Source: Malania oleifera (taxonomy: Eukaryota > Streptophyta > Magnoliopsida > Santalales > Ximeniaceae). Taken from it: DNA of 64,000 nt. The notes under the pieces are model-generated. The model was not told the DNA's origin. It made no database searches and worked only from the letters and a program-made list of their open reading frames with translations. The stretch covers positions 4,630,001 through 4,694,000 of the forward strand of contig NC_080422.1 of the NCBI RefSeq assembly GCF_029873635.1. The letters are read 5' to 3'. Positions 40,696-53,116 of this stretch are shown here, one piece after another (within the stretch, counting starts at the first letter, position 1; the number at the start of each line of letters is the position of its first letter). The position numbers and the translations under genes are program-made.

Positions 40696-42223
40696 CTATT
40701 TATCAAAATTATCACAGCTAATGGCCTGTGAAAATGAAATTGGATCATCTTCAATTCCTAAGTCAAAATCTGACTCTTGAAGATAAACCACATAATCATT
40801 CGAGATAGCATATCTCTTTTCTATTTGCAATCGTCTTAACGCAACCTCTTGTGGTTTTTCTATAATAGGTTTACTTTGAATAGTAGGAGTTATAATTTCC
40901 TTAATTTCCACATTTAATGGAACCGTACTCCCAACCATACTCCCACTAGTTTCATCATTCTCAATGAACCTAGCATTTCCAATTTCAACTATTATTGTGA
41001 CATGATTATAACAATAAAATATATACCCTTTCGATTTTTTCTGGATAACCAATGAAATTACCACTGATTGTTCTTGCATCCAGCTTCTTTTCTTGTGGAT
41101 TATAAACTTTAATTTATGTTTGACAACCCCAAACATGCAAATGTTGTAAACTTGGTTTCCTGCCAGTCTAAAGCTCAAATGGTGTCTTTGGAACTGCCTT
41201 ACTAGGAGCACGGTTTAATACGTACATGGCAGTTTTTAAAGCATACATCCACAATGAATTGGGTAAAGACTTTCTACTTATCATGCTCCTAACCATATCA
41301 ATCAAAGTCCTATTACCCCTTTTTGATACATCATTCAATTCTGGTGTACCTAGCATTGTGTATTGAGCACAAATACCACGTTTTTCAAAGAATTTAACAA
41401 ATGGACCAGGTAGTTGTCCAGTTTCGTTATACCTTCCATAATATTCACCTCCTCTATCAGATCTAACAATTTTCATCTTTCTGTCTAATTGTTTTTCAAC
41501 TTCATTTACATAAATCTCCAAAGCATTTACTGCTTGAGATTTATCATGCAGCAAGTAGACATATTCGTAATGTAAAAAATCATCAATAAAGGTGATGAAA
41601 TATTTATCATTACTGAAAGTATTTACGTCAAAGAGTCCACATATATTAGCGTGTATAATTTCTAGAAGCTGAGTGCTTCTTGTGGCTCCTTTCTTTGTGT
41701 GTCTTGTCTGCTTTCCTTTAATACAATCTACACAAATGTCAATGTCAGTGAAATCCAAATCTCGAAGTATTTCACTCTTTACTAATCTTTCCAGTCTTTC
41801 TTTGGAAATATGACCTAACCGTTTATGCCACAAGTAAGCAGATTGTTCATTCACTAAACTTCGTTTAGTGCCAATACTATGATGCGAGGTTAAAAGTGTT
41901 TCAGCATAATGATTATCAAGTTTTAACTTATATAATCCATCACAAAGTATACCACAACCAACCATACATGTATCCTTAAATAAACTGAAACATCTTTTAT
42001 TAAAATTACAAGTGTATCCAGAAACATCCAATTTAGATAATGAAACTAAATTCCTAGATATATTAGGAACAAAAAAAGTCTCATATAAATCCAAACAATA
42101 ACCAATGTCTAGGATTAAACGATAAGTCTCGACAACTTCAACTGGCACTTTTATTCTATTCCCCACGAAAACAAACTTCTCATTTGGGGTTATGTTCCGG
42201 ATTGTAAGAAATCTTTGCATCAT
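40696..42223 (-). pseudogene. Copia 3 protease end and integrase
   Basis: 41168-42223 holds the pre-integrase region (LWHKRLGHISKERLERLVK, CVDCIKGKQTRHT) and the integrase core (FITFIDDFLHYEYVYLL, IVRSDRGGEYYGRY). The third acidic residue is lost: relatives have GVAERRNRTL, here DVSKRGNRTL. The protease site just upstream (about 42250) reads INSECTNH where DSG is expected. 40696-41211 is the integrase C-terminus. Confidence 0.88.
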
Positions 42224-42239
42224 ATTAGAAACATGATTT

Positions 42240-42756
42240 GTACATTCAGAATCAATTCACCAAGTATTATAAGGAACTTCAGTTAAATTTGATTCGAAAC
42301 ATGCATAAGCATTAAGCTTGCCCTTCCTTTCGAACCAAGCTTTCCGTTTCAAGCAGTACTTCTAGTATTGTCCAGGTTTCCCACATAAACAACTCTTGTC
42401 TTTACTTGATACCTTCTTCTAGATATGAGAAGAGAATTCATTATCCTTTCAAGATCCTTTCCCCTTTCCATGCTTCTTTATTTTTTTTTCAACTTCTTGA
42501 TTGTTCACATAATGAATAGAATGAATTCCTTTATTGTTCAGTTGTGTTTCCTCTTGAACTAGCATACTATGCAACTCATGCACATTCCATTAATCTTTCA
42601 TGGTGTTATAGTTCATTTGAAATGGTCCATACTTAGTCAGTAATGAGTTTAAAATGAATTGAACAAAGAAATTTTCATTCACATCCATTCCCAAAGTCTT
42701 AAGTTTTGTTGCAATATTTGTCATTTCAACAACATGCTCATGCATGGTACATGATC
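42240..42756 (-). pseudogene. Copia 3 gag, distal part
   Basis: The piece at 42590-42756 reads MHEHVVEMTNIATKLKTLGM and FVQFILNSLLTKYGPFQMNY, the UBN2-type gag domain. The zinc-knuckle region (42240-42590) is broken by stops. Solo LTR 2 separates it from the N-terminus. Confidence 0.82.
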
Positions 42757-45171
42757 TGTGATGACCAAAAAATATATACATGATTAAAGCACAATAATAA
42801 TAAAATAATAAAAATGGTCATTGAGTTAATATTAATACAGAAGTGTTTTTCTATAGGATCCTTGATTCCATGTTTGATGCTTAAGAAAGACCTTGTCTAA
42901 GCGAGTGCTCAGAAACCATTGCGGCTCAGTCGCTCCCTGAAGGTCGGTCTGGTCAAAATGGAATTTCATAGGATAAACAGGATAGACACTGTTTGTACAC
43001 GTAAATAAGTATATATACATAAAATGGTGTTTTGACAGACATAATTTGTAAAAATACATAATAAGATGATAATAATATATGTATCATATATGGGGCCCAC
43101 AAGACTATGTGGGGTCCACATGAGTCCCGGAGCCATAAGACACTGTTTATATACGTAAATAAGTACATAAAATAATGTTTTGACTGATATAATTTGTAGA
43201 AATATATGATAAAATAATAATAATATAGATATCCTATGCGGGGCCCACAAGACTGTGTGGGGCCCACATGAGTCCCGAAGCCGTATGGAGGTTTACACGA
43301 GTCTCAAAGTTATGTAGGATGCATAAAATCGTATAAGAATTATTCGAGTTACGTAGGATCCATTCGGGTCTTGAAGTTGTGTGGGGCCCACATGAGTTTT
43401 CAAATTTCAAATTTAATTCTTATTCAAAAATAAATAATAAAATAAATAAATACTAAAAATAGTTTAAAAGTAAAAACAATGATAATAATGATTAAGAAAA
43501 ATAATAAAATAATGAAATAATTAATTAACTAATTGACTAATTAATTAGGTAAGTGATTAATTAAAAAATTATTTAATGGAAATGGTGGCAAGCACTCCCA
43601 CATGACCTCCATCCCCATCCCATACTCATCCCATACCTTGCCCATCCCTTGCCCATTCTTTAATTTTTAAAAAATTATAATTTCACCCATCTCCCCACAC
43701 TTTTATAAATTTCATTTCTTCCCCAAAATTTTCCTATAAATAGGGAGCTTTCAACCTTCATTTTTCACAACAATTTTCCAAGGAAGAGAATGATTAGTGA
43801 GTGAAAGAATTTGTGGTGGAGAGAGAATTTTTGAATAAGTTCTCAATCACCCACGCTTTCCGATCTCATTTCTTAGAGATAGTTACAGTGTTCGTAAGGA
43901 AGAAGATAAGTAAATTTTGATTATGTTAGTTTTTTTTTTATTTAAAATTTATACCCGAGTTTATTTTATAAGTAAATTTCAATTATGTTAATTAGTTACA
44001 CAAAATTTTCATGAGTTTATTTTTACGCATATTTAATTATACCAGTTCTATTTTTAATTTACTTGCATTTATTTTTGGGTTAAAAAATGTTTTAATCCCC
44101 TCGGGTAAATTTTCAGCATTTCTTTCTATTCAAAAATAAAATTATATATATTTTTAACACAAAAATTGTGTGGCATGAGTTTATTTTTATGTTGCATTTT
44201 TTTGAAAATATGAGTAAAGATGAGATTTTTACGATATTATTTTAAATTGCATAAATTATAATAAGATGATTTTAAAACCCCTTATGGCAACGAAAGTTCA
44301 AAGTTACAGATGCTCGGTACCGCAGCTTAAAGTTTATACGGATTAAAGTGCACCCACACTATTTACAGAGTGGTTATTTATGTTAGTGGATTTCTCCTGA
44401 GTGCACACTAGTTCCGGATCAGGACTTAATAAGGAAAATCTCACTTAAAGTTTACGTACGTTAATTTAGTTTGGTCGGCCAGCCAGTTAAGTCCAGTCTT
44501 CGGACCGCACAACCCAGTCATAGGGGTAAACATGACTTACGGCAAACAGGCCTAAGGGTGATTTTTATAATATAAGTTTACGTGAAAATGATCATTTTGG
44601 TATTTAAATGACGATCTAAGGAAAACGTATAAGGAAAAGTATATGTACGTTTATCATTAAATGTTTATACAGTTTTAAAGTTAAAAGTTTAATTTAACAG
44701 TTATAGTATATAATTATAAAATTTTACTGTTGTAATTGATGACAAAAGTTTTATACAGAAATTTTTAAATTTATATTTATTCTAAAAGATATTTTGAAGT
44801 TATAGTATTAAATATTGTTTTACGAATTTTTTTTAAAAAAACTGATTTTGGCCACACATTAATAATAATCTTATTTACTTACTGAGCGTCGTCTCACTCC
44901 AATCATATTTTTATTTCAGATAACTCTGAAGAGCATGTTGGAAATCAGGCTTAGCAAGCATGCGGGTGGGGATAGAAAAATAAAGATTTGCTTAGAAATA
45001 TTGGTATGATGTCAGATATTTATGCTTGTATAATTTTTCTTCTTTTGAAATAAATGATTGTAATATGGATACTTAGTACTCTGGTTTAATAATAATCGAA
45101 TTTATTTGCTTCCGCTGTAAATCAATAGTAAAAAGTTAATATCTCAAGCCCCTCGAAGTTGGGGTGTTACA
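42757..45171 (+). mobile_element. Solo LTR 2 (2415 bp) with TGATC target duplication
   Basis: Begins TGTGATGACCAAAAAATA, ends GTTGGGGTGTTACA, and is bracketed by perfect TGATC (42752-42756, 45172-45176) within copia 3 gag. A TATA box (CCTATAAATAGGG, 43732-43744) gives the plus orientation. It carries a GTGGGGCCCAC-rich tandem repeat upstream of the TATA box and a candidate leader intron ending 44919. No internal coding region. Confidence 0.9.
42985..43286. repeat. Tandem duplication of about 154 bp in solo LTR 2
   Basis: Unit 1 (42985-43138) and unit 2 (43139-43286) both start GACACTGTTT and end with TGGGGCCCACA(A)GACT, then CCACATGAGTCCCG. Each unit holds two GGGCCC palindromes, and a further TGGGGCCCACATGAGT lies at 43382. 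Confidence 0.85.
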
Positions 45172-45176
45172 TGATC

Positions 45177-45549
45177 CATCAAACTTCATGGTGGTTAACG
45201 TACCCATTAATGTCCCAGTAAGAGACTTATCTGCTATTTGGGAATGCTCCCCCACAAACTTTAAAAACTCTTTAGCACTTTTAGTTTTGGGAATAGTTGT
45301 CTTGATGTTATTTGCAACACTCATTCGCATAAACATCAAACTTAACCTGTTTTATCTTTCCCAATTATTATAATAGGTTATTTCTTCAACACTGCTAGAA
45401 TCAGTAATAACAGCAAACTGATCACATAAGAGTGTCAAATCAAGATTCAATACACTGAGGTGAAATTGAACTTGTTTACTCCAATCAGCAAAATTCAACC
45501 CATTAAACATTGGAACAGATGAAGCATACAAGTGTAATGATCCAAACAC
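45177..45549 (-). pseudogene. Copia 3 gag, N-terminal part
   Basis: The start (45549) gives MFGSLHLYASSVPMFNGLNF and ADWSKQVQFHLSVLNLDLTL, then in a second frame KTTIPKTKSAKEFLKFVGEH and MKFDGS, after which solo LTR 2 interrupts. The join MKFDGS-CTMHEHVVEM across the insertion is the normal gag order. Confidence 0.83.
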
Positions 45550-46288
45550 AGATATTGTAAGAATTAACCATACTTAATGCTTTGAATGAAACATTTATAA
45601 GATCACAAACATAAATATATTAATGTTTTCCTTTGGGGAAAACACTAATGTAAAGAGCTTTAAAATGATGCTAATTAAATTTTAAATATTAACATTACTT
45701 TGGTAACATTATATGTACTCATTATACGTATCTATTATCTTTTGATAAATAGATAAAATAATAATACATAATAATATTACCAAAATATTATCCTTATATT
45801 ATATGAACAATTAATCGACCTTTGGGTGATTTTTGATGTCTTATAATAATTTTATATCATTGTAGCATCAAACATATGATTACTTTACTTAATGATTTAG
45901 TCACTTTGGTGATTAAAATCAAAATATTTTATAACATCATAATGTTAAAATATTACGAGTAACGTAAATATGTTGGCAAAATACTTGTAGATTCATATTA
46001 GCATACATTAACATTATATATATTTACTATCACATCAAACATTCTGCACCATCATTATTATTACATAGATTTTAAGAAGTATCATGACAGAATAGAATTA
46101 AACACGGTGCACATAAAATAAATTTGGAGACATGTTGTATTGTCAGATTTTATTAACCAAGACGTACCATACTTACACCATTATGCCTTAGAAAAACAAA
46201 AGATTACTATGCCTTGATTCATAAACTAAAATTTAACGAAACATGAACCTTTAATCATAATCGAAAATCATGAGTTTCTACAACTTAA
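45550..46288 (-). other. Copia 3 untranslated leader
   Basis: AT-rich DNA between the primer site and gag. No coding frame or other structure was recognised. Confidence 0.55.
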
Positions 46289-46301
46289 CTGTGATATCAC
46301 A

Positions 46302-46746
46302 TGTTAGTTTAAACATGATAAACATTATTCTTACATCATAATTTTAAGACCTTCGAAACTCATAATTTTACAATCATTAATGTTAAAATAAAACATACCT
46401 TGATTCATAGCCTCCATATAAATTTCAGAGTGTGTTTTTATCTCGCAGCCCTTACTTTTCCTTATGCTTCAACTTAATTTGATGGATATATTTAGCATAA
46501 GCATCATAGGTTGAGATAGGACCAACTCCTAACCTCTCTTTTATAATCACTTCCATCAAGTGATTAATAATGTATCATAATTATAGACTTCTCATATTCC
46601 GAGATATCATTATAGTTTTACAAAATTATGGGATCATTAATCAGAAAACATAATTACAATTATAATAATCATATTTTATTTAAAAACCTTTATATTACCT
46701 TAACAAATATGATTATAATTTCATTTGAGGCAATTAATGTCTTACA
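46302..46746 (-). repeat. 5' LTR of copia 3
   Basis: 445 bp, TGTTAGTTTAAACATG ... ATGTCTTACA. On its left is the degenerate primer site. Confidence 0.88.
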
Positions 46747-46751
46747 GAAAC

Positions 46752-47329
46752 ACATACAAATAATTAAAATTAATTCTATACTTTTAATGAATGTAAATAT
46801 AAACAAATAATAAATAAAGTTTAAACTAATAATTTGAATTAATTTTACAATATTGAAAAATAAAAGTGATTGAAAGTTGTTAAGTTTGGATTGTTTTTTT
46901 GAAAATTATTTAGTGAAATTCATTAATGGAATAATTTTAAAATTTTATCTAACAAAAAGAAAAATATTTTTAAAAAAAATTAATGGAATCAATATGGGGA
47001 GAGGAATTTAGTGAGACCGTTGTGGGATCAAAGAAAAAGGGAAAAGTTAAAAAAAAAAAAATTTAAAAACTATTAATAAATAGTGGGGCTTGGATGGGAC
47101 CTTGCTAAGAGAGAACGGAGGGGAAAAGAAATAACAAAGCTGAAAAATATTATGGGGCTCTCATGGATCCATCTAAAAATATTTTTAAAAAATAGTGTGG
47201 TTCGCATGGGATCCCTTTGCAGTAAAAAACAAAAGCAGGAAAAAAAAAAAAACTAATGCCACATGTTAGCGTTGGGTTGAAATCTTGATTCAAAAAAAAT
47301 ATATATATATAGTGTTGCCTATAGGGTCC
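46752..47329. other. AT-rich intergenic DNA, nothing recognised
   Basis: Contains loosely repeated segments of the type TGGGGCTNNCATGGNNCC (about 47080, 47153, 47203). No open frame or element recognised. Confidence 0.4.
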
Positions 47330-47926
47330 TAAAACACCATATTCCTGAAAATATAATACCCTGATTTTACTTCACAAAACTCCAGTATATTCGCATACAA
47401 TACAGAATCTGGCCTCAAATGAATTGAGTAATACTGAAAATACTCAAATAATCTACTTATCTTGATTTTGGAATGGTTCTCAAACTTCTCAAATTAACAT
47501 TTCGCTTTGACTATGTTATAGAGAATCTTCCCAGGATTACTATGGTAACTTCTGATTGTCGAATCGGGGAGAGACGAAGCCGAAATCTAAAGAGAAGTCA
47601 GAGAAACCATTTTAGAGAGAGAGAGGAACTGTAAAATGAATTTCCTTCATTAAAAATCCGTTTTAGGCTATATATAAAATGTTGTCCACGTGATCTCGTC
47701 GATAAGCCACGTCACCTCGTCGACAAGTTCAAGTTGTAGTCTCATTAACAAACGCCTACTCCTCGTCGACGAGATAAATGTCCTCGTCGACGAACCCAAG
47801 AAGGATGCTCGTCAACGAGCGTCCTGTGTTCGTCGACGAGACCCTGTAAATTCCCTTTAAATATTTTCCTGCTTTTATTTTATTTTTTTTATTATTTAAT
47901 TATTATAATTCTTCGGGTCTCAATAA
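47330..47926 (-). mobile_element. Truncated large LTR with palindrome cluster
   Basis: Similar on the minus strand to the 5' halves of the LTRs at 51164-53116 and 59335-61280: start near TTGAGACCCGAAGAAT, a palindrome cluster (47692-47848), TATA (TTTTATATATAG, about 47669-47680), GA-rich leader and the ACTTCTGATTGTCGAATCGG segment. The 3' half is missing. Confidence 0.7.
47692..47848. repeat. CTCGTCGACGAG palindrome cluster in truncated LTR
   Basis: About six near copies (CTCGTCGATAAG, CTCGTCGACAAG, CTCGTCGACGAG, CTCGTCGACGAA, CTCGTCAACGAG, TTCGTCGACGAG) within 160 bp, directly upstream of the TATA box on the minus strand. Confidence 0.88.
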
Positions 47927-48071
47927 TTAGTGAAGTTAAACATAGAACTTACGATACTTTATATACTTAAGGATCGTTTGAAACAATTTAGATAGAAGTA
48001 TTTTTTAGGAAAAAATATTAAATTTAATAAGTGTTGACTGAAAAAGCGTTGAAAATTATAAGTGGTGTTTG

Positions 48072-49169
48072 GTTATGTTTAAAATAAGTGATATTTGGAT
48101 ATTTACTTTTATTATATGGTACTATATACTTATTTTTAAACATATATTAAATTACAAATAATAATAGTGTTAATTAATAAAAGATGTTAAAAACCTTGTT
48201 TCAAAACAGATTTTTGCAAGATGGCAAGCAATTCTTTTGGTTTTTGATTTTCAAATTGAATTTATCCAAGGGACTTCAAACTCAATTCCTGATTTCTTAA
48301 CAAGAGAATTCCTACAGGGAAATCATGGCCAGAAGACAAACTGCAAGTGATCTTTATTCCAAAGCCTCTTCTTCAAAAGCCCCAGAAAGAATCTTAATTT
48401 CTGAGTACCATTTATGAATATTGACCTTTGATAAATAATGAAGAAATCCTTGATTAATTTGAAAATCATCTTCCTCTTCTGAATTGATTTTCTCTTTTCC
48501 TTTATTATTAATTTTTTCAACTTTTGAATTCAAATGAAACATTTCTTTTTTAAATTCTTCACTTTGTTCTTTTAACTTTTTTATTTCTTCTTTAGTTTGA
48601 TTAATTTCTCTTTGTAAATCTTGAATAGATATATTTTCTTTTGGTAAAATTTCTTTATCTCTAAATCTGTTAAATATTTCTTCAAGATTATAACCTTCAT
48701 CAATTTTAGGAAGTTTATCCTTTTCTAAATTTCTTTTTAATTTTTATAAATACTTATTTTTGATTTTTGGTTCTTGAATGTATTCAATCATTTCAAGAAT
48801 AATTTCATTTGTCTTTGAAATAACATTAACAGATTTTGAGCATTTGTTACATGAACAAAATCCTAGATCTTCTTGCTAAGATTCTTCTAAAGATATACTT
48901 TGACTTGATGAATGAGAACTTGTATTAATTTCATTAATAAATTCTTTATCAGATGAGCTTGAGTAAGAAGTTTCAGAGTCTTCTAATTCACTATTAATGA
49001 TTAAGTTAAGCATTTGTCTTTTTAAATTTTTCCCAATGTTAAGTTCTTTTATTTCTTGCAGTTATGTTTAAAATAAGTGATATTTGGATATTTACTTTTA
49101 TTATATGGTACTATATAATTATTTTTAAACATATATTAAATTACAAATAATAATAGTGTTAATTAATAA
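48072..49169. repeat. 109-bp direct repeats flanking the pararetrovirus fragment
   Basis: 48072-48180 and 49061-49169 are identical except for one base (TATATACTTATT against TATATAATTATT). They bracket exactly 880 bp (48181-49060). The repeats themselves are AT-rich local DNA. Confidence 0.93.
48181..49060. mobile_element. Endogenous pararetrovirus (Caulimoviridae-like) fragment with an inverted join
   Basis: The plus strand at 48195-48410 reads as the end of a caulimovirid RNase H (IFARWQAILLVFDFQIEFIQ, SIPDFLTREFLQG). From about 48400 to 49060 coding is on the minus strand: a Lys/Glu-rich coiled-coil region (EINQTKEEIKKLKEQSEEF) with a CSCNKC cluster and two stops, leading to a protease-like start (FLHYLSKVNIHKWY). 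The two pieces therefore meet head-to-head. The sequence is defective: it is short, rearranged and has stops. Confidence 0.72.
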
Positions 49170-50289
49170 TTTTATTAATAAGTAGTTTCATTTATTATAA
49201 TTAAAATTTAAATATTTTTTATTAGAAAATAATATATGATTACTATTTTTAATTAACAATAATATTGTTATTCATGTATATTTATAACATATTGCTATAA
49301 TATTAAATTATGATAAAAATAATATTATTAATTAAATTTGAAATTTTAATTTATTTAATTCTAATTTAAATTAATAAATATTTATTTTTTAATCCAAAAT
49401 TGAATTATAATAATTAATATGTATTTTTAATATATTTAAAATAAAAAGATTAATAATTTTAAAATTAAAATTTTAAATTATAATTCAAATTTTAAATTAT
49501 AATTATAATAAATTTATAATTAAAAATTAAATATTTTATATTGACTAAAATAATATAATATTATTTATTAATTAAAAATAATCTCATTATTAATACATAT
49601 TTATAACATATGATTATCACATTAATTTATGTTAGAAAGAGTACTAATAGCTAAATGAAATTTTTTTTTCATTTATCTAATGTTAATGTAAATTTAGAGA
49701 TGATTTAATTATATTTTTTTAATAATTAATAGTTTATAATGCAAAATAAAATAAGATATGAATAATTTTTAATTAAAATTTAATTAATAATTATGTTAAC
49801 TGATATTTATTAATACTTAAATATTGTTATTAAGTAAAAATAGTATTATATTATTTTTAATTAACAATAATCATGATTTAAATTTATGTTCATAATATAT
49901 GATTATAATATTAATTTATGTTAAAATAATATTATTAATTAAATTAGTATTTTTAATTTTTAAAATTAATAGATGGTTCTTCTTTTTCATTTCATAACTG
50001 AATTATGTTTCATTAATAATTAATATAGTATAATACAAATAAAATAATATATGATTAAGTTCTAATATATTTTTAAAATTATAAAATAGTCACAAAATTT
50101 TCTTATATTTACAAAATTGACTCCGTCTATGAACATTGTCACGTATAAGTGACCAAAAGTTATTTATATTTTTCTCAAAATTCACTTAAATAGTTATTAA
50201 AAAAGTGAATTTGGAAAAAATATTTGTTGACAAACACCACTTTTGTGTTTTAAAGTGGTTATTTTAAGTGATAAGTGCTATAAGCACTT
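49170..50289. other. Very AT-rich intergenic DNA
   Basis: Over 80% A+T by eye, with long runs of TAAT-type sequence and no coding frame. Together with 47930-48071 it may be one old non-autonomous DNA transposon: AAGTGGTGTTTG occurs near 48061 and, inverted, near 50235. The ends cannot be fixed. Confidence 0.3.
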
Positions 50290-50537
50290 TTTTTAAATGC
50301 TCCTAAATGTGGGCTAAACTAAATACAAAAGAAGGATAAAAAAACATTTATAAACTTGGTAGAGTTACAGAAAAAATATGTAAAAATTTAGGTGATGTAA
50401 AATACATAAAAGACGAAAATGATAATGTCTTAATTAGAAAAGAAGACATAAAAGAGAGGTAATGGAGATACTTTGATAAATTGTTTAATGAAAATTAAAA
50501 GGAAAAATTGAACTTGAAAGTGACAAATGATAAGAAG

Positions 50538-50593
<56 letters not shown>

Positions 50594-51163
50594 AAAATTA
50601 GAGTCATGATACTAAAAAAAATGAAAAGTAGGAAATCTATAAAACTTGATAAAATATCAATTAAAATTTGAAAATGTTTCGGGGATAAAGGAATTAATTG
50701 GTGAACTAATATATTTAATACTTTAATAAAAACCAATAAAATGCTAGAATAAGATTAGAAATGAAGATTCCAGAAAATCAATTTGGTTTTATACTCAGGG
50801 GATCAATTTCAAAAACTAATTATCTTTTAGAAGTTTAATGAAAAAGTTTAGGAAAAAGAATGGGGACTTGCATATGATTTTTATTAACATAGAGAAAGTT
50901 TATGATTGAGTACTTAGGGAAGTTCTTTGGTAGAACTTAAAAAGAAGTTTATAGTAGATATAAAGAGATCATTAAGGATATGTATGATAGAGTAGTGACT
51001 AGGTTGGGACTATAGGATGTGAATCTAGAGATTTTCCAATCACAGTAGGTGTACATTAAGGTTCTACTTTGAGTCCAGATCATTTTACTTTAATAATTGA
51101 TGAAGTAACAAAGATTATGCAAAATGAGATCTCTGGGTGTATATTGTTCGCAGATGATATTAT
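50290..51163 (+). mobile_element. LINE G (L1-like) fragment cut by the Tekay-like LTR
   Basis: Relics read LGDVKYIKDENDNVLIRKED, RYFDKLFNEN, PENQFGFI, DMYDRVVTR and finally LFADDII at 51145-51163, the RT catalytic box, where the LTR begins. An uninterrupted TA repeat (50541-50591) lies inside. Plus strand, many stops. Confidence 0.72.
50541..50591. repeat. (TA)25 microsatellite
   Basis: Uninterrupted TA dinucleotides, length-variable by nature. Confidence 0.95.
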
Positions 51164-52767
51164 TGTAACGCCTTGACCCGCCACGTGACATCTGTGTACT
51201 TGATACCATAATCATTAAATATAGATGCAGCAGAAATAATGAAACAATCACTAAACATACATTACTAGAGTTCTAAATCCTTTCATACATATAAGTTCCC
51301 AAACATCCATATTACAATCCGACCAAAACTGAACAACTAATTTGGTCCATACAACCATAATACAAGCCCGAAGGCATACAACATAGCTACTCACATATGA
51401 GTTCTTACAGACACTCTAAAAAAGAAACTATTCTATCCTTCACCCCCTGATCCTGCTAAGCACGGTACCTATTACTTCTTGAAAAGATGATTTGTATATT
51501 GGGGTGAGACACTTCTCAGTAAGGGTGATCATGTTAATATCAGTGTGTGGGCAACATGCATTAATATTTACAAAAAGACATTCATTCTTCATATAACCAA
51601 AAATAATTATCTTTACATCATACATACTTATATGGTTGAAAAATACTCGTTTCATCTTCTTGACATAAACAGTTCATTAATCACATAACATCATTTACAT
51701 AAATATATAGATATGCATAAAAGACACCTCCTGAGACTAACACCTTGTATAAACCCTTGTGATCAAAGTTGTGCTGCCCGAAGGCTAGACTAAGTTTAGG
51801 GTGATCAACCCAGACAAAGTCAACATTCATCCGCGTCATAACTCCGACTACGCAGGCATCTGCAACTTACTTGCTTGATTCGATTGCCTTACCATGTCCT
51901 GAAATTCGAGCTTCCAGGTATGGTACACCCTCCACCGAGGCTAATCGGCATAGACCACCCATAACACTCTCGCAGTATAATGTGGGCGCATATGGTCAAA
52001 TACATAATTCCTAGCAATGGTACCGTGCTCATAACATAATGGTCCTTAAGGTTCTTAAAGTATATCACGCAATTTAGTAATAAAAACCATATTTCATAAT
52101 CATTTCATATAAAACCCGTCATTTAAAACCTCCGGCCCTCAGTCATCGTGTTAAACTCGGCTCATAGTCATTAAACATAATCCTAGGCCTTGCGACTGTA
52201 AACATCATCTTGGCCCTCATAGCCGAAAACATAATCCTGTACTTTCATAAGCAATTCCAGTATTTCACAAACATTCATTATTTCGGTTACAAAAAGTACA
52301 TACATATCATTTTCCCATCACACAATTTCCTGTAATTTGAATATAGCCTGTAGGCAAATAAGAAAACATAACATACATAGTTTAAAACATAAAACCAAGC
52401 TTCCTACCGTTCGTTTATACTGAAAATACCATAACGTATATCCTAGGTTTGAAAACGGATCCTTTGAACGGTCAGTTTTAGAAATCTCAATTGAAAACAT
52501 AAATATACTTACATCATAAAAATTTCAAACGGTTCAATTTCATTTAAAAGCTGACTTAACTCAATCCCCTTACCTTTTATGAAAAAGAATTCGAAATGCT
52601 CAAAAACTGATTCCTAACTTTTTTCTCAAAATCAAGAATCTACTCCGCTAGGATTGTAGATATTGCTCCCTGATCCTCATGGTAACTTCCGATCATCGAT
52701 TCGGGCGATGAGCGGCGAAGAAACCAAAGAGAGAGAGTGTGTGGTTCATGGTTTTAGAGAGAGAGAG

Positions 52768-52804
<37 letters not shown>

Positions 52805-53116
52805 TTTAACTTTCTTAATGAAGAAGAAAACAAAAATCCTATTTATAGACTCTTGACCTGGTCAAATTCGCCGACGAAGTGGCGCCTTCGTCGACGAACC
52901 ACAGAAGGCCGTTCGTCAACGAACCTCTTCCATTGTCGACGAACCCTAGCCTGATATTTTCCAGCCGTTTTGGATCTCTTTGTCGACGTCGAGGATGAAC
53001 CTCCTAAAGGCCTTCGTCTATGAGAACATGAACCTCGTCGACGAAGCTTGCTGTTCCACTTCTGAAATTTTCCTTTCTTATTTATTTTCCTTATTTTTTG
53101 GGTTTGGGTCTCTACA
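51164..53116 (-). repeat. 3' LTR of the Tekay-like element
   Basis: 1953 bp. On the minus strand it starts TGTAGAGACCCAAACCC and ends GGTCAAGGCGTTACA. It has a palindrome cluster (52869-53046), TATA box (CTATAAAT, 52842-52849), a GA-rich leader with GATA repeats, a GTAAG donor candidate (52573) and the shared acceptor block (around 51505). Confidence 0.85.
52869..53046. repeat. TTCGTCGACGAA palindrome cluster, Tekay-like LTR
   Basis: About six near copies (TTCGCCGACGAA, TTCGTCGACGAA, TTCGTCAACGAA, TTGTCGACGAA, TTTGTCGACGTC, CTCGTCGACGAA) directly upstream of the TATA box on the minus strand. Confidence 0.88.

Larger units (their letters stand above)
38414..46746 (-). mobile_element. Ty1/copia element 3, split by solo LTR 2
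   Basis: LTRs at 38414-38865 and 46302-46746, flanked by GAAAT (38409-38413) and GAAAC (46747-46751). On the minus strand gag, protease, integrase, RT and RNase H follow the right LTR. A degenerate tRNA-Met primer site (TGATATCACAG, 46289-46299) and a purine tract (CCAAGTGGGAGA, 38869-38880) fit this orientation. Gag is cut by solo LTR 2. Many substitutions turn key acidic residues to Asn or Lys. It lies just upstream of the host gene start. Confidence 0.92.

Noticed and set aside
42832-43267. Overlapping minus-strand frames of 75-104 codons
   Set aside because: They are products of the 154-bp tandem duplication in solo LTR 2 and have no recognisable domain.
47930-50310. One complete hAT-type DNA transposon with the viral fragment inside
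   Set aside because: Only a short AAGTGGTGTTTG match between the ends; terminal repeats and an 8-bp duplication could not be found.
50485-50736. 83-residue open frame with Tyr-Ile repeats
   Set aside because: Created by the (TA)25 microsatellite inside a LINE relic.
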